From: Verrucomicrobiota bacterium
Lineage (GTDB): Bacteria; Verrucomicrobiota; Verrucomicrobiia; Opitutales; Opitutaceae
NCBI GenBank assembly: GCA_023432225.1
Contig: JAEYUW010000043.1
Span: 124,001-188,000, forward strand
Reading direction: 5' to 3'
Length of the DNA: 64,000 nucleotides
The notes beneath the pieces were generated by a model. It was given only the letters and a program-made list of their open reading frames with translations. It had not been told where the DNA came from and made no database searches. Both the position numbers and the translations under genes were made by a program. How positions within the stretch are numbered: position 1 is the stretch's first letter; every line of letters begins with the position of its first letter. Positions 51,350 to 59,711 of the stretch are shown here, piece by piece.

Positions 51350-52684
51350 ATGAAGCAGCGCTCCCTTCTGCGCGAGGTCTCCATCAAGGGCAATGCCCTG
51401 CATACCGGAGACGCCGTGCACATGACTTTCAAGCCCGCACCGGCGAATCACGGCATCGTGTTCAAGCGGATGGACCTTCACGGCCACCCCGAGATCAAGC
51501 CGCGCGTCGACCTCGTCACGGACCTCGTGCGCGCCACCACGATCCAGCAGGGGCACGCGAAAATCCACACCGTCGAGCACGTGCTCAGCGCGCTGAGCGG
51601 CTGCGGTATCGACAATCTCCTTATCGAAATGGACGCCGGCGAGCCGCCGATCATGGATGGCTCTGCGCGCGAGTTCGTGAAGATGATCCAGCAGGGCGAG
51701 CCCGTTGAACAGGACGCCGAGCGCGAATACTTCACGCTCACCGAGCCGATCTCCGTCTCGCGCGGCAACTCGTCGGTCATCGCGCTGCCTTACGACGGCC
51801 TGAAAATTTCCTGCACCAGCGCCGACGATCGCGGCATCCACACGCAGCACCTCTCGCTCACGATCGACCCCGACGTCTACGTCACGCAGGTTGCAGCGTC
51901 GCGCACGTTCACCGTTTACGAGGACATCGAAGGCCTGCTGAAAATGGGCAAGATCAAGGGTGGCTCGCTCGATTGCGCCGTCGTGATCAAGGGCGACAAG
52001 ATCATCTCGAAGGAGCCGCTGCGCTTCGCCGACGAGTTCGTCCGCCACAAGATTCTCGATATCGTCGGCGACATCACCTTGCTCGGTGTGCCGCTGAAAG
52101 CCCACATCGTCGCCACGCGTCCGGGTCACGCCATCAACGCCGAACTCACGAAGCTCCTGCTCGAAAAATACGAGGCGTGGAAAAAGGGCGGCAAGAAACC
52201 GGCAAAACCCGCCACGCCGAAAGCCGAGATCACCACCGAGACCACGCTCGATATCCGTCGCGTGCTCGACACGATCCCGCACCGCTACCCGTTCGTGATG
52301 ATCGACCGCGTGGTCGAAGTCGGCGACGACACCCTCACCGCCATCAAGAACGTCTCGATCAACGAACCGTATTTCCAAGGCCACTATCCCGGCAATCCCG
52401 TCATGCCTGGCGTCCTCCAGATCGAGGCGATGGCGCAGGCCGCCGGTATTCTCCTCATCCGCCGCACCAGCGGGATCGAGAACAAGACTGCGCTCTTCAT
52501 GAGCTGCAACAACGTGAAGTGGCGCAAACCGGTTCGTCCCGGCGACCAGCTCAGCATCAAGGTGAAGATGACGAAGTCGCGCGGCTCCATCGCCTGCGCG
52601 GAAGGCGAGTGCTCCGTGGGCGGCCAAGTCGTCTCGTCGGGCGAACTGATGTTCGCGCTCGTCGACACCTCGCAGATGGACTGA
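51350..52684 (+). CDS. lpxC/fabZ: LpxC-FabZ fusion: UDP-3-O-acyl-GlcNAc deacetylase and 3-hydroxyacyl-ACP dehydratase
   Basis: The protein has 444 residues. The N-terminal LpxC domain (about 1-275) has the zinc site residues in HTVEHVLSAL, and RHKILDIVGDI. A Lys/Pro/Ala-rich linker (about 277-295) joins it to FabZ, with PHRYPFVMIDRV (catalytic His) and PGVLQIEAMAQ (catalytic Glu). The fusion is known from Bacteroidota, Chlorobiota and Verrucomicrobiota. It couples the committed step of lipid A synthesis to fatty-acid elongation. lpxA starts 3 bp downstream. Confidence 0.95.
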   Translation: MKQRSLLREVSIKGNALHTGDAVHMTFKPAPANHGIVFKRMDLHGHPEIKPRVDLVTDLVRATTIQQGHAKIHTVEHVLSALSGCGIDNLLIEMDAGEPPIMDGSAREFVKMIQQGEPVEQDAEREYFTLTEPISVSRGNSSVIALPYDGLKISCTSADDRGIHTQHLSLTIDPDVYVTQVAASRTFTVYEDIEGLLKMGKIKGGSLDCAVVIKGDKIISKEPLRFADEFVRHKILDIVGDITLLGVPLKAHIVATRPGHAINAELTKLLLEKYEAWKKGGKKPAKPATPKAEITTETTLDIRRVLDTIPHRYPFVMIDRVVEVGDDTLTAIKNVSINEPYFQGHYPGNPVMPGVLQIEAMAQAAGILLIRRTSGIENKTALFMSCNNVKWRKPVRPGDQLSIKVKMTKSRGSIACAEGECSVGGQVVSSGELMFALVDTSQMD

Positions 52685-52687
52685 GCC

Positions 52688-53473
52688 ATGGCGTCAAACA
52701 TCCATCCCACCGCCATCGTCGAAGCCGGCGCGCAGCTCGGTGCCGACGTCACTTTGGGCGCCTACTCGTTCGTCGGCCGCGAGACCACGATCGGAGACGG
52801 CACCATCCTGCACCACCACGCCACCGTCGAAGGCTACACCTTCGTCGGGAAACAGTGCGAAATTTACCCGTTCACCTGCATCGGCACCAAGACGCAGGAT
52901 TTGAAATACAAAGGCGGCCGCCCCGGCACGCGCATCGGCGATCGCAACGTGTTTCGCGAATACGTCAGCGTCCACTCCGCGACGAACGACGGTGAGTTCA
53001 CCACGATCGGCAACGACAACCTGCTGCTCGCCTATTGCCACGTCGCACACGATTGCCAGATCGGCAATCACCTCATCGCGAGCAATTCCGTCGGTCTTGC
53101 CGGCCACGTCATCGTCGATGATCACGTGACGCTCGGCGCGAAGTGTGGCGTGCACCAGTTTTGCCGCATCGGCGCCTACGTGATGGTGGGCGCGATGTCG
53201 AAAGTCGTGCAGGACGTGCCCCCGTATCTGATCGCCGACGGCAATCCCGCGATCGCGCGCTCGATCAACAAAATCGGGCTCGAGCGCCACGGCTTCACGC
53301 CCGAGCGGCTCGAGGCCGTGAAGCACGCCTTCCGCCTTTTCTACCGCGCCGGTCACAATCGCACCCAGGCCCTCGACGCCTTGAACTCGCACGCGCTCGC
53401 CTCGAGCGACGAGTTCAAAGCGTTCCTGAAGTTCGTGACCTCGAGCGATCGCGGCCTCGTCGCCGGTCGCTGA
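52688..53473 (+). CDS. lpxA: UDP-N-acetylglucosamine acyltransferase
   Basis: The protein has 261 residues, matching E. coli LpxA (262). The N-terminal two thirds form the hexapeptide left-handed beta-helix (IHPTAIVEAGAQLGADVTLG and onwards), with the catalytic His in CHVAHDCQIGNHLI. The C-terminal helical domain has PERLEAVKHAFRLFYRAGHN. It performs the first step of lipid A synthesis. The order lpxC-fabZ-lpxA is typical. A REPIN begins 2 bp after the stop. Confidence 0.96.
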   Translation: MASNIHPTAIVEAGAQLGADVTLGAYSFVGRETTIGDGTILHHHATVEGYTFVGKQCEIYPFTCIGTKTQDLKYKGGRPGTRIGDRNVFREYVSVHSATNDGEFTTIGNDNLLLAYCHVAHDCQIGNHLIASNSVGLAGHVIVDDHVTLGAKCGVHQFCRIGAYVMVGAMSKVVQDVPPYLIADGNPAIARSINKIGLERHGFTPERLEAVKHAFRLFYRAGHNRTQALDALNSHALASSDEFKAFLKFVTSSDRGLVAGR

Positions 53474-53474
53474 A

Positions 53475-53531
53475 GTAGCGCAGGCGTCCCGCCTGCCACG
53501 AACATCGAAGCAGGCGAGACGCCTGCTCTAC
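53475..53531. repeat. REPIN (GCAGGCG stems)
   Basis: GTAGCGCAGGCGTCCCGCCT plus GCC (53475-53497) is paired with GCAGGCGAGACGCCTGC plus TCTAC (53510-53531). The foot is 2 bp from the lpxA stop. Confidence 0.78.
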
Positions 53532-53579
53532 GCCAAATGTCGTGCAATCGTGGCCCGTTGCTGGCGGCCGAGTAGCCAC

Positions 53580-53656
53580 GTAGGTTGCGCGCTCGCGCGC
53601 AACTGGTTCGCGGGAATTGCGCCGTCCACGTTGTGGCGCGCAAGCGCGCCACCTAC
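53580..53656. repeat. REPIN (TTGCGCGC and GTGGCGCGC stems)
   Basis: GTAGGTTGCGCGC with GCGCGCAAC (53580-53603) is paired with GTGGCGCGCAAGCGCGCCAC plus CTAC (53633-53656). Same class as 18102-18147 and 27646-27712. Confidence 0.8.
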
Positions 53657-53709
53657 ACGAACGGGAGCGCATCGCGCGTGGAGCGACGATACGCGATCCG
53701 ATTCCTCGC

Positions 53710-54018
53710 TCAGCTCGCCCCCAGCTCCCGCAACAACGCGTAGCTATACAAACCCGTGCGGTGCCCGTCGCTGAAATCGAAACGGATCGCGTAGTTGCCG
53801 ACCTGCTCCCAGTCGAGCACCGCGATGCCCGCGTGACTCTTCTTCGCCTCGCCGCCGTATTGGTTGCCGAAGATGTCCTGCTCGCCCTTCACCTCGGCGC
53901 TCGGCGAGTTCGCGCGCAACTTGTCCGCGGCGATGTAGCTCTCCGCGCCGTCGCTCCAGCGGATGGCGATTTCGGAGCCGATGAGTTGCACGTCGGTGGG
54001 GCGGAGAGCGTCTTGCAT
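53710..54018 (-). CDS. DUF971 domain protein
   Basis: The protein has 102 residues, a single DUF971 module (the N-terminal domain of gamma-butyrobetaine hydroxylases): DVQLIGSEIAIRWSDGAESY and GNYAIRFDFSDGHRTGLYSY. Standalone DUF971 proteins are often encoded near Fe-S assembly or apbC genes, but none is seen here. The ATG at 54018 gives the standard length; an upstream extension would run through repeats. Confidence 0.82.
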   Translation of the reverse strand: MQDALRPTDVQLIGSEIAIRWSDGAESYIAADKLRANSPSAEVKGEQDIFGNQYGGEAKKSHAGIAVLDWEQVGNYAIRFDFSDGHRTGLYSYALLRELGAS

Positions 54019-54111
54019 GCGGCGTGAACTAGACGCGATTTTCGCGCGGTGAAAAGCGCCGAAAATCGCGCCGTGCGGACAAGTAGTCCTCCGGTGCGCA
54101 ACTCGCGTGAG

Positions 54112-54171
54112 GTGGAGCGCGTTGACCCCAACGCGCTCGGGCGAGAACGCGTTGAGGTCAACGCGTTCCAC
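54112..54171. repeat. REPIN of the GTGG class (CGCGTTG stems)
   Basis: GTGGAGCGCGTTGACCCCAA plus CGCGCTC (54112-54138) is paired with GAACGCGTTGAGGTCAACGC plus GTTCCAC (54145-54171). It lies upstream of the ndh gene. Confidence 0.75.
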
Positions 54172-54299
54172 CCCGCTTCTGCCGCGATCGTTAGTCGCAC
54201 TGCACGGCGCGTGAAGCCGGGCTATTACCCACGGCGTTGCCGGGCAAATTCGCCCTTCGGTCCATGGCCTTGCGCCCGATTCGGGTTTAGCCTCCTCGC

Positions 54300-55574
54300 A
54301 TGACAGCGTCCACGTCCGCTCGTCTCCCGCATGTGGTGGTCCTCGGTGCCGGCTTCGGCGGCCTCGCGTTCGCGCAACACTTCCCATCACACGTCGCGCG
54401 CGTCACGGTCGTCGATCGGCAGAACCATCACCTGTTTCAGCCGCTGCTCTATCAAGTCGCCACCGCCGGCCTCGCCGCCCCCGACATCGCGCAACCGATC
54501 CGGCACATCCTGCGCGACAAGCCGAACCTCGCCGTCCAACTCGGCAGCGTGCAGCGCATCGACCTCGCCGCGCGCCGGGTCGAGCTCGACACTGGCGTCC
54601 TCGACTTCGACTGGCTCGTCATCGCGCTCGGCAACCGCACGACCTACTTCGGCCACGACGAATGGGAGCAATTTGCGCCCGGTCTCAAGACGCTCGACGA
54701 CGCCATGCTGCTGCGCCGCCGCATGCTGCTCGCCTACGAGCGCGCCGAACTCGAGCCCGATCCGCAGCGCCGCGCCGAGCTGATGACCACGGTCGTCGTG
54801 GGCGGCGGTCCGACCGGCGTCGAACTCGCGGGCACGTTCGCCGAGCTCGCGCGCACCGTGCTTTACCGCGATTTCGACCACATCGACGCGCGCCAGGCGC
54901 GCATTCTCCTCGTCGAGGGTGGGCCGCGCGTGCTCGGGACGTTTCCGCCGTCGCTCTCGGAGAGTGCGCACGAGCAGTTGACCAAACTCGGCGTCGAGGT
55001 GCGCGTGAACACGCTCGTGAAATCCATCGGCGACGGCGAAGTGCAGCTCGGCGACCAAGTGGTCCGCGCGGGCAACATCGTGTGGGCGGCCGGTGTCGGC
55101 GCCGTGCCGATCACAAGAACGCTCGGCGTCGAAACCGATCGCGCCGGTCGCATCAAGGTCCTGCCGGACTTCAGCGTGCCGGGACACCCGCGAGTCTTCG
55201 CGATCGGCGACCTCGCGACGCTCGTCGACGCGACCGGCGTCGTCGTGCCCGGCGTGGCGCAAGGCGCGATGCAGGCCGGTGCGCACGTGGCGCGCGAGAT
55301 CGCCTTCGACCTCACGACGCGCGAGCGGCCGCCATTGGAGCGCGCGGCGTTTCGTTACCGCGACAAAGGCAACATGGCGACGATTGGCCGCTCAAAGGCC
55401 GTCGCGCAGATCGGCAAGCTGCACCTGAGCGGCTTTCCGGCGTGGGCGGCGTGGCTCGCGATCCACCTCGTGTTTCTGATCGGCTTCCGCAACCGCATCG
55501 CGGTGTTCGTGCAGTGGGTCTACGCGTATTTCTTCCATCAGCGCGGCGCGCGCATCATCACGGGACTGAAGTAG
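54300..55574 (+). CDS. ndh: Type II NADH dehydrogenase (NDH-2)
   Basis: The protein has 424 residues. The FAD-binding motif is VVVLGAGFGGLAFAQ (about 10-24) and the NADH-binding motif is TVVVGGGPTGVELAGTFAEL (about 162-181). The QPLLYQVATAGL segment and C-terminal membrane-associated helices are typical of NDH-2. It oxidises NADH and reduces quinone without pumping protons. The TAG stop lies within the GTAGGG foot of a REP palindrome. Confidence 0.94.
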   Translation: MTASTSARLPHVVVLGAGFGGLAFAQHFPSHVARVTVVDRQNHHLFQPLLYQVATAGLAAPDIAQPIRHILRDKPNLAVQLGSVQRIDLAARRVELDTGVLDFDWLVIALGNRTTYFGHDEWEQFAPGLKTLDDAMLLRRRMLLAYERAELEPDPQRRAELMTTVVVGGGPTGVELAGTFAELARTVLYRDFDHIDARQARILLVEGGPRVLGTFPPSLSESAHEQLTKLGVEVRVNTLVKSIGDGEVQLGDQVVRAGNIVWAAGVGAVPITRTLGVETDRAGRIKVLPDFSVPGHPRVFAIGDLATLVDATGVVVPGVAQGAMQAGAHVAREIAFDLTTRERPPLERAAFRYRDKGNMATIGRSKAVAQIGKLHLSGFPAWAAWLAIHLVFLIGFRNRIAVFVQWVYAYFFHQRGARIITGLK

Positions 55575-55822
55575 GGCCAGTCTTCGACTGGCCCAAGGAC
55601 ATTATGCCGCGAGCCAGATCGCCGCTGAGGACAGCCGCGACCACCCGCGTTGCCGCGCGAAACCTCAGCACCATCGGTTCTCGATTCACGAGGTTGTGAC
55701 ACATTCAGCGTCGGGCCTGTCGAGGCCTGGCTCCTCCAGGCACTCGCATCTCCGCCCGCCTTTTGCGCGAAAATCGCGCGCGAAGATTCCGCCCGAATCG
55801 GCCAGTCGCAGACTGGCCCCAC
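55571..55822. repeat. Widely spaced REP pair (GGCCAGTC stem)
   Basis: GTAGGGCCAGTC with GACTGGCCC (55571-55594) starts one base before the ndh stop codon. GGCCAGTCGCAGACTGGCC plus CCAC (55800-55822) ends right next to the stop codon of the Y-family polymerase. Nothing else was recognised in the 205 bp between. Confidence 0.78.
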
Positions 55823-57130
55823 TCACCAAACTTCCGGCTCGGCCGGCGGCGGCAGCTTCTTCGCTGGCTTCTTCAGCCGGCCCTCGTAGCTACGGTCGAT
55901 CTCTTCGATCTCCGGCTCCGGGATGCGCGTGAATGCGATGCGCATCGGTGCGTCCTTCGTCGCGCCGTGCGCGCCGCCGAGGTAGACGGTGTTTTTGCCC
56001 AGCACCTTGTTGAGGTGGTCGACGGCCTTGAAGAGTTCGCCGCGCGCTTTTTCCGTTTTCTCCTCGAAGAGGTCGGGCGTGTGCAGCTTGAGATCGATGA
56101 GACGCGTGAGGTGCACGCCGACGCGCAACGGTTTCAAGCGCGAGAACTTCGCTGGCCGCCGCGCCCACAGATCGTTCAGCGCATGCGTGAGCCGCAACGT
56201 GTCCTGCGTTTCGGTGAGCGTCAGTTCGTCCGCCCAGCTCTGCTCGCCGACGTAATCGACCGATATACTCAGCGCGCCCGCGTAGAGCTGCGAGTGGCGC
56301 AGGCGCATCGCGGCTTTTTGCAGGAGGCGATGCAGCGCGGCGAGCGCGGCCTCGTGGTTGCGCCGCTCGGGCGGCAGCACGTTACCGTGGCCGATCGTTT
56401 GACCGGTTTTCTGTTCGAAGTAGGGGAGGTCTTCACCGTGTAGCAGTCGCCAAATCTGCTCGCCGCGCACGCCGCCCCACACGCCGCGAAACACTTGTGC
56501 GTTCGCGACCCACAGTTGCTCCATCGTCGTGATGCCGTGCTCGCTAAGGCGGCGCTGGATGTTTGGGCCGATGCCGGCGATGTCGCCGGGCGCGAGGTGC
56601 AGCAGGCGCGCGGGCAGATCCTCGTCGTCGAGAATCACGAGGCCGTCGGGTTTCTGCATGTCGGACGCGACTTTCGCGAGCAGCCACGTCGGCGCGATGC
56701 CGATCGAGCTGCGGAGCAGCGGACCGACCTCGCGCGTGATCTTCGCCTTGATCGTGTGCGCGAGTTTCTCGGCATCGGCGCGCGTTGTGATCAATCCCGT
56801 GACGCACGCCGTGACCTCGTCGATTGACTGCACCGTCAGCTCCGGCGTGCACGACGCGATCACGTCGCGCAGCCGGCGGTGGTAATTGATATAAACTTCC
56901 GGCCGCGCTTCGACGATCACGATGCCGGGACAAATCTGCCGCGCTTCGGCGACGCGTGCGTTGCGCTTCAAGCCTGCGGCTTTCGCTTCGAGGCTGACGG
57001 CGACGCAGCCGGTCGTCTCGGCCATCACGGGCACAATGCCCACGGGCTGGCCGCGCAACTCCGGACGCTCCTGCTGCTCGACGGAGGCGAAGAACGAGTT
57101 GAAGTCGATGGTGAGGTAGCGCAGCGCCAC
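55823..57130 (-). CDS. Y-family DNA polymerase (DinB/UmuC-like)
   Basis: The protein has 435 residues from a GTG start. The palm/finger core has TIDFNSFFASVEQ (first metal Asp), the catalytic SIDEV (second Asp-Glu pair), and SSIGIAPTWLLAKVASDMQKPDG. The little-finger domain follows, with GIGPNIQRRLSEHGITTMEQL as the helix-hairpin-helix. Metal ligands are intact, unlike ImuB, so it should be active in translesion synthesis. It diverges from E. coli DinB and lacks a clear clamp-binding QxxLF-type tail. Confidence 0.9.
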   Translation of the reverse strand: MALRYLTIDFNSFFASVEQQERPELRGQPVGIVPVMAETTGCVAVSLEAKAAGLKRNARVAEARQICPGIVIVEARPEVYINYHRRLRDVIASCTPELTVQSIDEVTACVTGLITTRADAEKLAHTIKAKITREVGPLLRSSIGIAPTWLLAKVASDMQKPDGLVILDDEDLPARLLHLAPGDIAGIGPNIQRRLSEHGITTMEQLWVANAQVFRGVWGGVRGEQIWRLLHGEDLPYFEQKTGQTIGHGNVLPPERRNHEAALAALHRLLQKAAMRLRHSQLYAGALSISVDYVGEQSWADELTLTETQDTLRLTHALNDLWARRPAKFSRLKPLRVGVHLTRLIDLKLHTPDLFEEKTEKARGELFKAVDHLNKVLGKNTVYLGGAHGATKDAPMRIAFTRIPEPEIEEIDRSYEGRLKKPAKKLPPPAEPEVW

Positions 57131-57680
57131 GGCGGAAAAATTGCCGGGCCGCGTGCCGAGTCAAAGCGGTAGAAACCGGTTTCGCAGCCGCTGCGGTGAC
57201 GCGGCGCGCGGAGTAGCCGTGCTTGAGGCGGAGGCGTTCCGAGCGAAGCGAGATTCGGCCACGCTTGGCTGGCCGCGTGGTTGCTGCACGCCAACCCGGC
57301 TACGCTCTGCTGCGGGACGATGCGCTGCGCGACCTTGCCACCGCACAGGTCGAAGACGATCGAGCGTCCACCCGACAAATCGATCGCGGCCCCTGACGTC
57401 GTTTCCCGTCAGGCTGCGGGCTCCGTCTTCGCCACGTTCGGTCGGTTGGCAACGTTGGCCGTCCACAGCGTCGCTACCGCCGACGCGACGCGTTCCACCC
57501 ACGAGTTTGACTCATCCGCGCGCCGACTTTGGACGGCCGCCGAACCTGCCTTAACCGCTCCAAATGGAGCGTCCAACCCAACCCGAACGGCGCAGTTGAC
57601 CCTAGTTTCGGTTTGTTAGCTGGTTGTGAATAAGAATCGGGAATCCTCCACGTGTTTTTCCTTGAGTCAGGGGTGTAAAA
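57131..57680. other. Long intergenic region upstream of the dcw cluster
   Basis: About 550 bp with no convincing gene. Short open frames exist on both strands, but none has recognisable domains. The last part is more AT-rich (57600-57680) and probably contains the promoter of mraZ, although no clear -35/-10 pair was identified. Confidence 0.6.
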
Positions 57681-57705
57681 TGGGGACAAATGGGGCGTTC
57701 TGGGG
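57681..57705 (+). promoter_or_regulatory. MraZ operator (three TGGGG repeats)
   Basis: TGGGG occurs at 57681, 57691 and 57701, separated by exactly 5 nt (ACAAA, CGTTC). This is the known MraZ-binding arrangement of TGGGN repeats, placed 37 bp before the mraZ ATG. It suggests autoregulation of the dcw operon. Confidence 0.85.
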
Positions 57706-57741
57706 CGCGGGACACGACACGCTCCGAACACCACCCGTTTC

Positions 57742-58194
57742 ATGGCGCAAGCAGGCACAACGATCTATTCCGGCCGTTTTGAGCACACGCTCGACGACAA
57801 GAATCGTCTCACGATTCCGTCGCTCTGGCGTTGGGTTCACACGGACGCGGAGACGTTTTTGGCCATGCCGCACCCGGATGGTTACATCGCCGTGCTGCCG
57901 CCGGCGCGCGTCGAGAAGCTGCTCGCGCAGATCGGTGAGATGAAGCTGTCGGATCGCGACGCGCAGGCCGTGAAGGCGCGCATCTTTTCCACGGCACAAC
58001 AGTTCACGTTCGACAAGCAGGGCCGCTTCGGCGCGAACGCCGACCTGCTCGCTCACGCCGGCATCGCGAAGGACGCGGTGCTCGTGGGCATGGGCGATAC
58101 TTTCAACATCATGAGCCCGTCGCGCTGGCAGGACATGCAGCGCGCCACGGCGGGCGAAAACTTCGGCGACATGATGCGCCGTATCGGCCTCTGA
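57742..58194 (+). CDS. mraZ: Transcriptional regulator MraZ
   Basis: The protein has 150 residues with two SpoVT-AbrB-like MraZ repeats (TLDDKNRLTIPSLWR and FDKQGRFGANADLLAHAGI). It binds TGGGN repeats at the dcw promoter and usually represses it; the operator lies directly upstream. It is the first gene of the division and cell-wall cluster. Confidence 0.95.
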   Translation: MAQAGTTIYSGRFEHTLDDKNRLTIPSLWRWVHTDAETFLAMPHPDGYIAVLPPARVEKLLAQIGEMKLSDRDAQAVKARIFSTAQQFTFDKQGRFGANADLLAHAGIAKDAVLVGMGDTFNIMSPSRWQDMQRATAGENFGDMMRRIGL

Positions 58195-58212
58195 GCCACG
58201 CAACCCACGACC

Positions 58213-58341
58213 ATGCACACTCCGCCTGTCCGCCCTCAGCCTTTGCCCAAGCTTGCCATGGTCCGTTGCGCCAACCGGCGTGACGTGCGCGGAGCGTCGT
58301 CGCTCCGCCCGAAGAAGACCCATGTGCGCCGCGTCGCTTGA
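58213..58341 (+). CDS. Putative 42-residue basic small protein between mraZ and rsmH
   Basis: An ATG 19 bp after the mraZ stop opens a 42-codon frame (MHTPPVRPQPLPKLAMVRCA at the start, ending KKTHVRRVA). It overlaps the proposed rsmH start (58322) by 20 bp. The peptide is Pro- and Arg-rich. It could be a translated leader coupling rsmH translation, or a chance ORF. Confidence 0.35.
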   Translation: MHTPPVRPQPLPKLAMVRCANRRDVRGASSLRPKKTHVRRVA

Positions 58342-59272
58342 GCTTCCGACCCGGACCATGATCGCGGGGCACCAGCCGGTTCTCCTGAACGAGGTAATTG
58401 AATACCTCGCGCCGGAGAGCGGCCGGACCTATCTCGACTGCACTTTCGGCGGTGGTGGCCATACGCAGGAAATTCTGCGCCGTGGCGCCAGTGTGGTAGC
58501 ACTGGACCGGGATCCATCCGCCCAACCCCGGGCTGCGCTGGTGCAGGCGCAGTTTCCGGGCGCCTTTACGTTCGTCGATCTGAACTTCGGCGATCTGCCG
58601 CTGCTGCCGCAGCAAGGTTTCGCGGGCATCCTCTTCGACCTCGGCGTCTCGTCGTTTCAACTCGACGAAGTCGAGCGCGGCTTCGCGTTCCGTCACGATG
58701 CGCCGGCCGACATGCGCATGAATCCGCGCGAAGGCCAGCCGGCCGCGCGCTGGCTCGAGGTCGCGTCGCACGACGCGCTCGTTCGCGCCATCCGCGACTA
58801 CGGCGAAGAGCAGAACTGGCGCCGCGTCGTCACCGCGATCGAGGCCGCGCGCGGCACCGGCCAGCTCGCGCGCACCGCTTCGCTCGCGCAGCTCATCGCC
58901 GACGCGATCCCGGCCGCGGTGAAGCGCGACAGCAAGATCCACCCGGCCACGCGCGCCTTCCAAGGCATCCGCATCGCGGTGAACGACGAACTCGGCGCCA
59001 TCGATCGTGCGCTGCCCGCCGCGTTCGAGCGCCTCGCCGTCGGCGGCGTGCTCGCGGTCATCAGCTTCCATTCGCTCGAAGATCGCCCGGTGAAGCAGTT
59101 CTTCCGCCGCCTGTGCGGTCTGCCGGTCGATGCCAACGACTCCACGCCGCAACAGCTCCGCGAGAAACACGCCGAGCTGCTCACGCGCAAGCCGGTCGTG
59201 CCGACCGACGCCGAGATTTCCGCCAACCCCCGCAGCCGTTCCGCGAAGCTGCGCGTCCTCCGCAAACTCTAA
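58322..59272 (+). CDS. rsmH: 16S rRNA (cytosine(1402)-N4)-methyltransferase
   Basis: The protein has 316 residues from ATG 58322, supported by GAAGAAG 8 bp upstream; ATG 58358 would give 304. The signature HQPVLLNEVIEYL is followed by the SAM-binding LDCTFGGGGHTQEIL, GILFDLGVSSFQLD and the C-terminal SFHSLEDRPVKQFF. It methylates C1402 in the decoding centre. It is in the standard dcw position. Confidence 0.95.
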   Translation: MCAASLELPTRTMIAGHQPVLLNEVIEYLAPESGRTYLDCTFGGGGHTQEILRRGASVVALDRDPSAQPRAALVQAQFPGAFTFVDLNFGDLPLLPQQGFAGILFDLGVSSFQLDEVERGFAFRHDAPADMRMNPREGQPAARWLEVASHDALVRAIRDYGEEQNWRRVVTAIEAARGTGQLARTASLAQLIADAIPAAVKRDSKIHPATRAFQGIRIAVNDELGAIDRALPAAFERLAVGGVLAVISFHSLEDRPVKQFFRRLCGLPVDANDSTPQQLREKHAELLTRKPVVPTDAEISANPRSRSAKLRVLRKL

Positions 59273-59293
59273 AAGCCGTTCCCACCACTCCCG

Positions 59294-59710
59294 ATGAAGC
59301 CGCCTCCGCCCAACGCGCTCGTCAACAAAGTCGTCCTTCTCTCGCTCGCGCTCCTCATGTTCGCCGGCACCCTCGGCCTCGGCGCCGTCTGGGTGCGCCA
59401 GGAAATTTTCGCCACTGCCAACCGCATCCGCGTCCTCGAAGGCGAGACCGCCGACGTGGTGCGCAAGCTCGACGAAGTCGGCGCGCAGATCGCGACCGCG
59501 GAGAGTGTGGCCACGTTGCTGCAATCGAACGAATCCCTGCGTCTCGGCCTCGCGACCGCCAAAGAAATCCAGGTCGTCCGCGTCGAACGTGATCCGTTGC
59601 TCGAGCTGAGCCGCAAGCGCGCGGCCGAAGCGATCTTCCGCTCGGCTGAAGCTGCGCAAAACGCCAACGCCTTCGCGTTCCGCGTCATTCCCGCCTCGCT
59701 GGCCCGCTGA
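59294..59710 (+). CDS. ftsL: FtsL-like division protein
   Basis: The protein has 138 residues: a short Pro-rich cytoplasmic N-terminus, one membrane helix (about 11-34) and an extracytoplasmic coiled-coil (about 38-90), the FtsL/FtsLB topology. Sequence similarity to E. coli FtsL is too weak to see, so the call rests on topology and on its position between rsmH and ftsI. Confidence 0.7.
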   Translation: MKPPPPNALVNKVVLLSLALLMFAGTLGLGAVWVRQEIFATANRIRVLEGETADVVRKLDEVGAQIATAESVATLLQSNESLRLGLATAKEIQVVRVERDPLLELSRKRAAEAIFRSAEAAQNANAFAFRVIPASLAR

Positions 59711-59711
59711 G

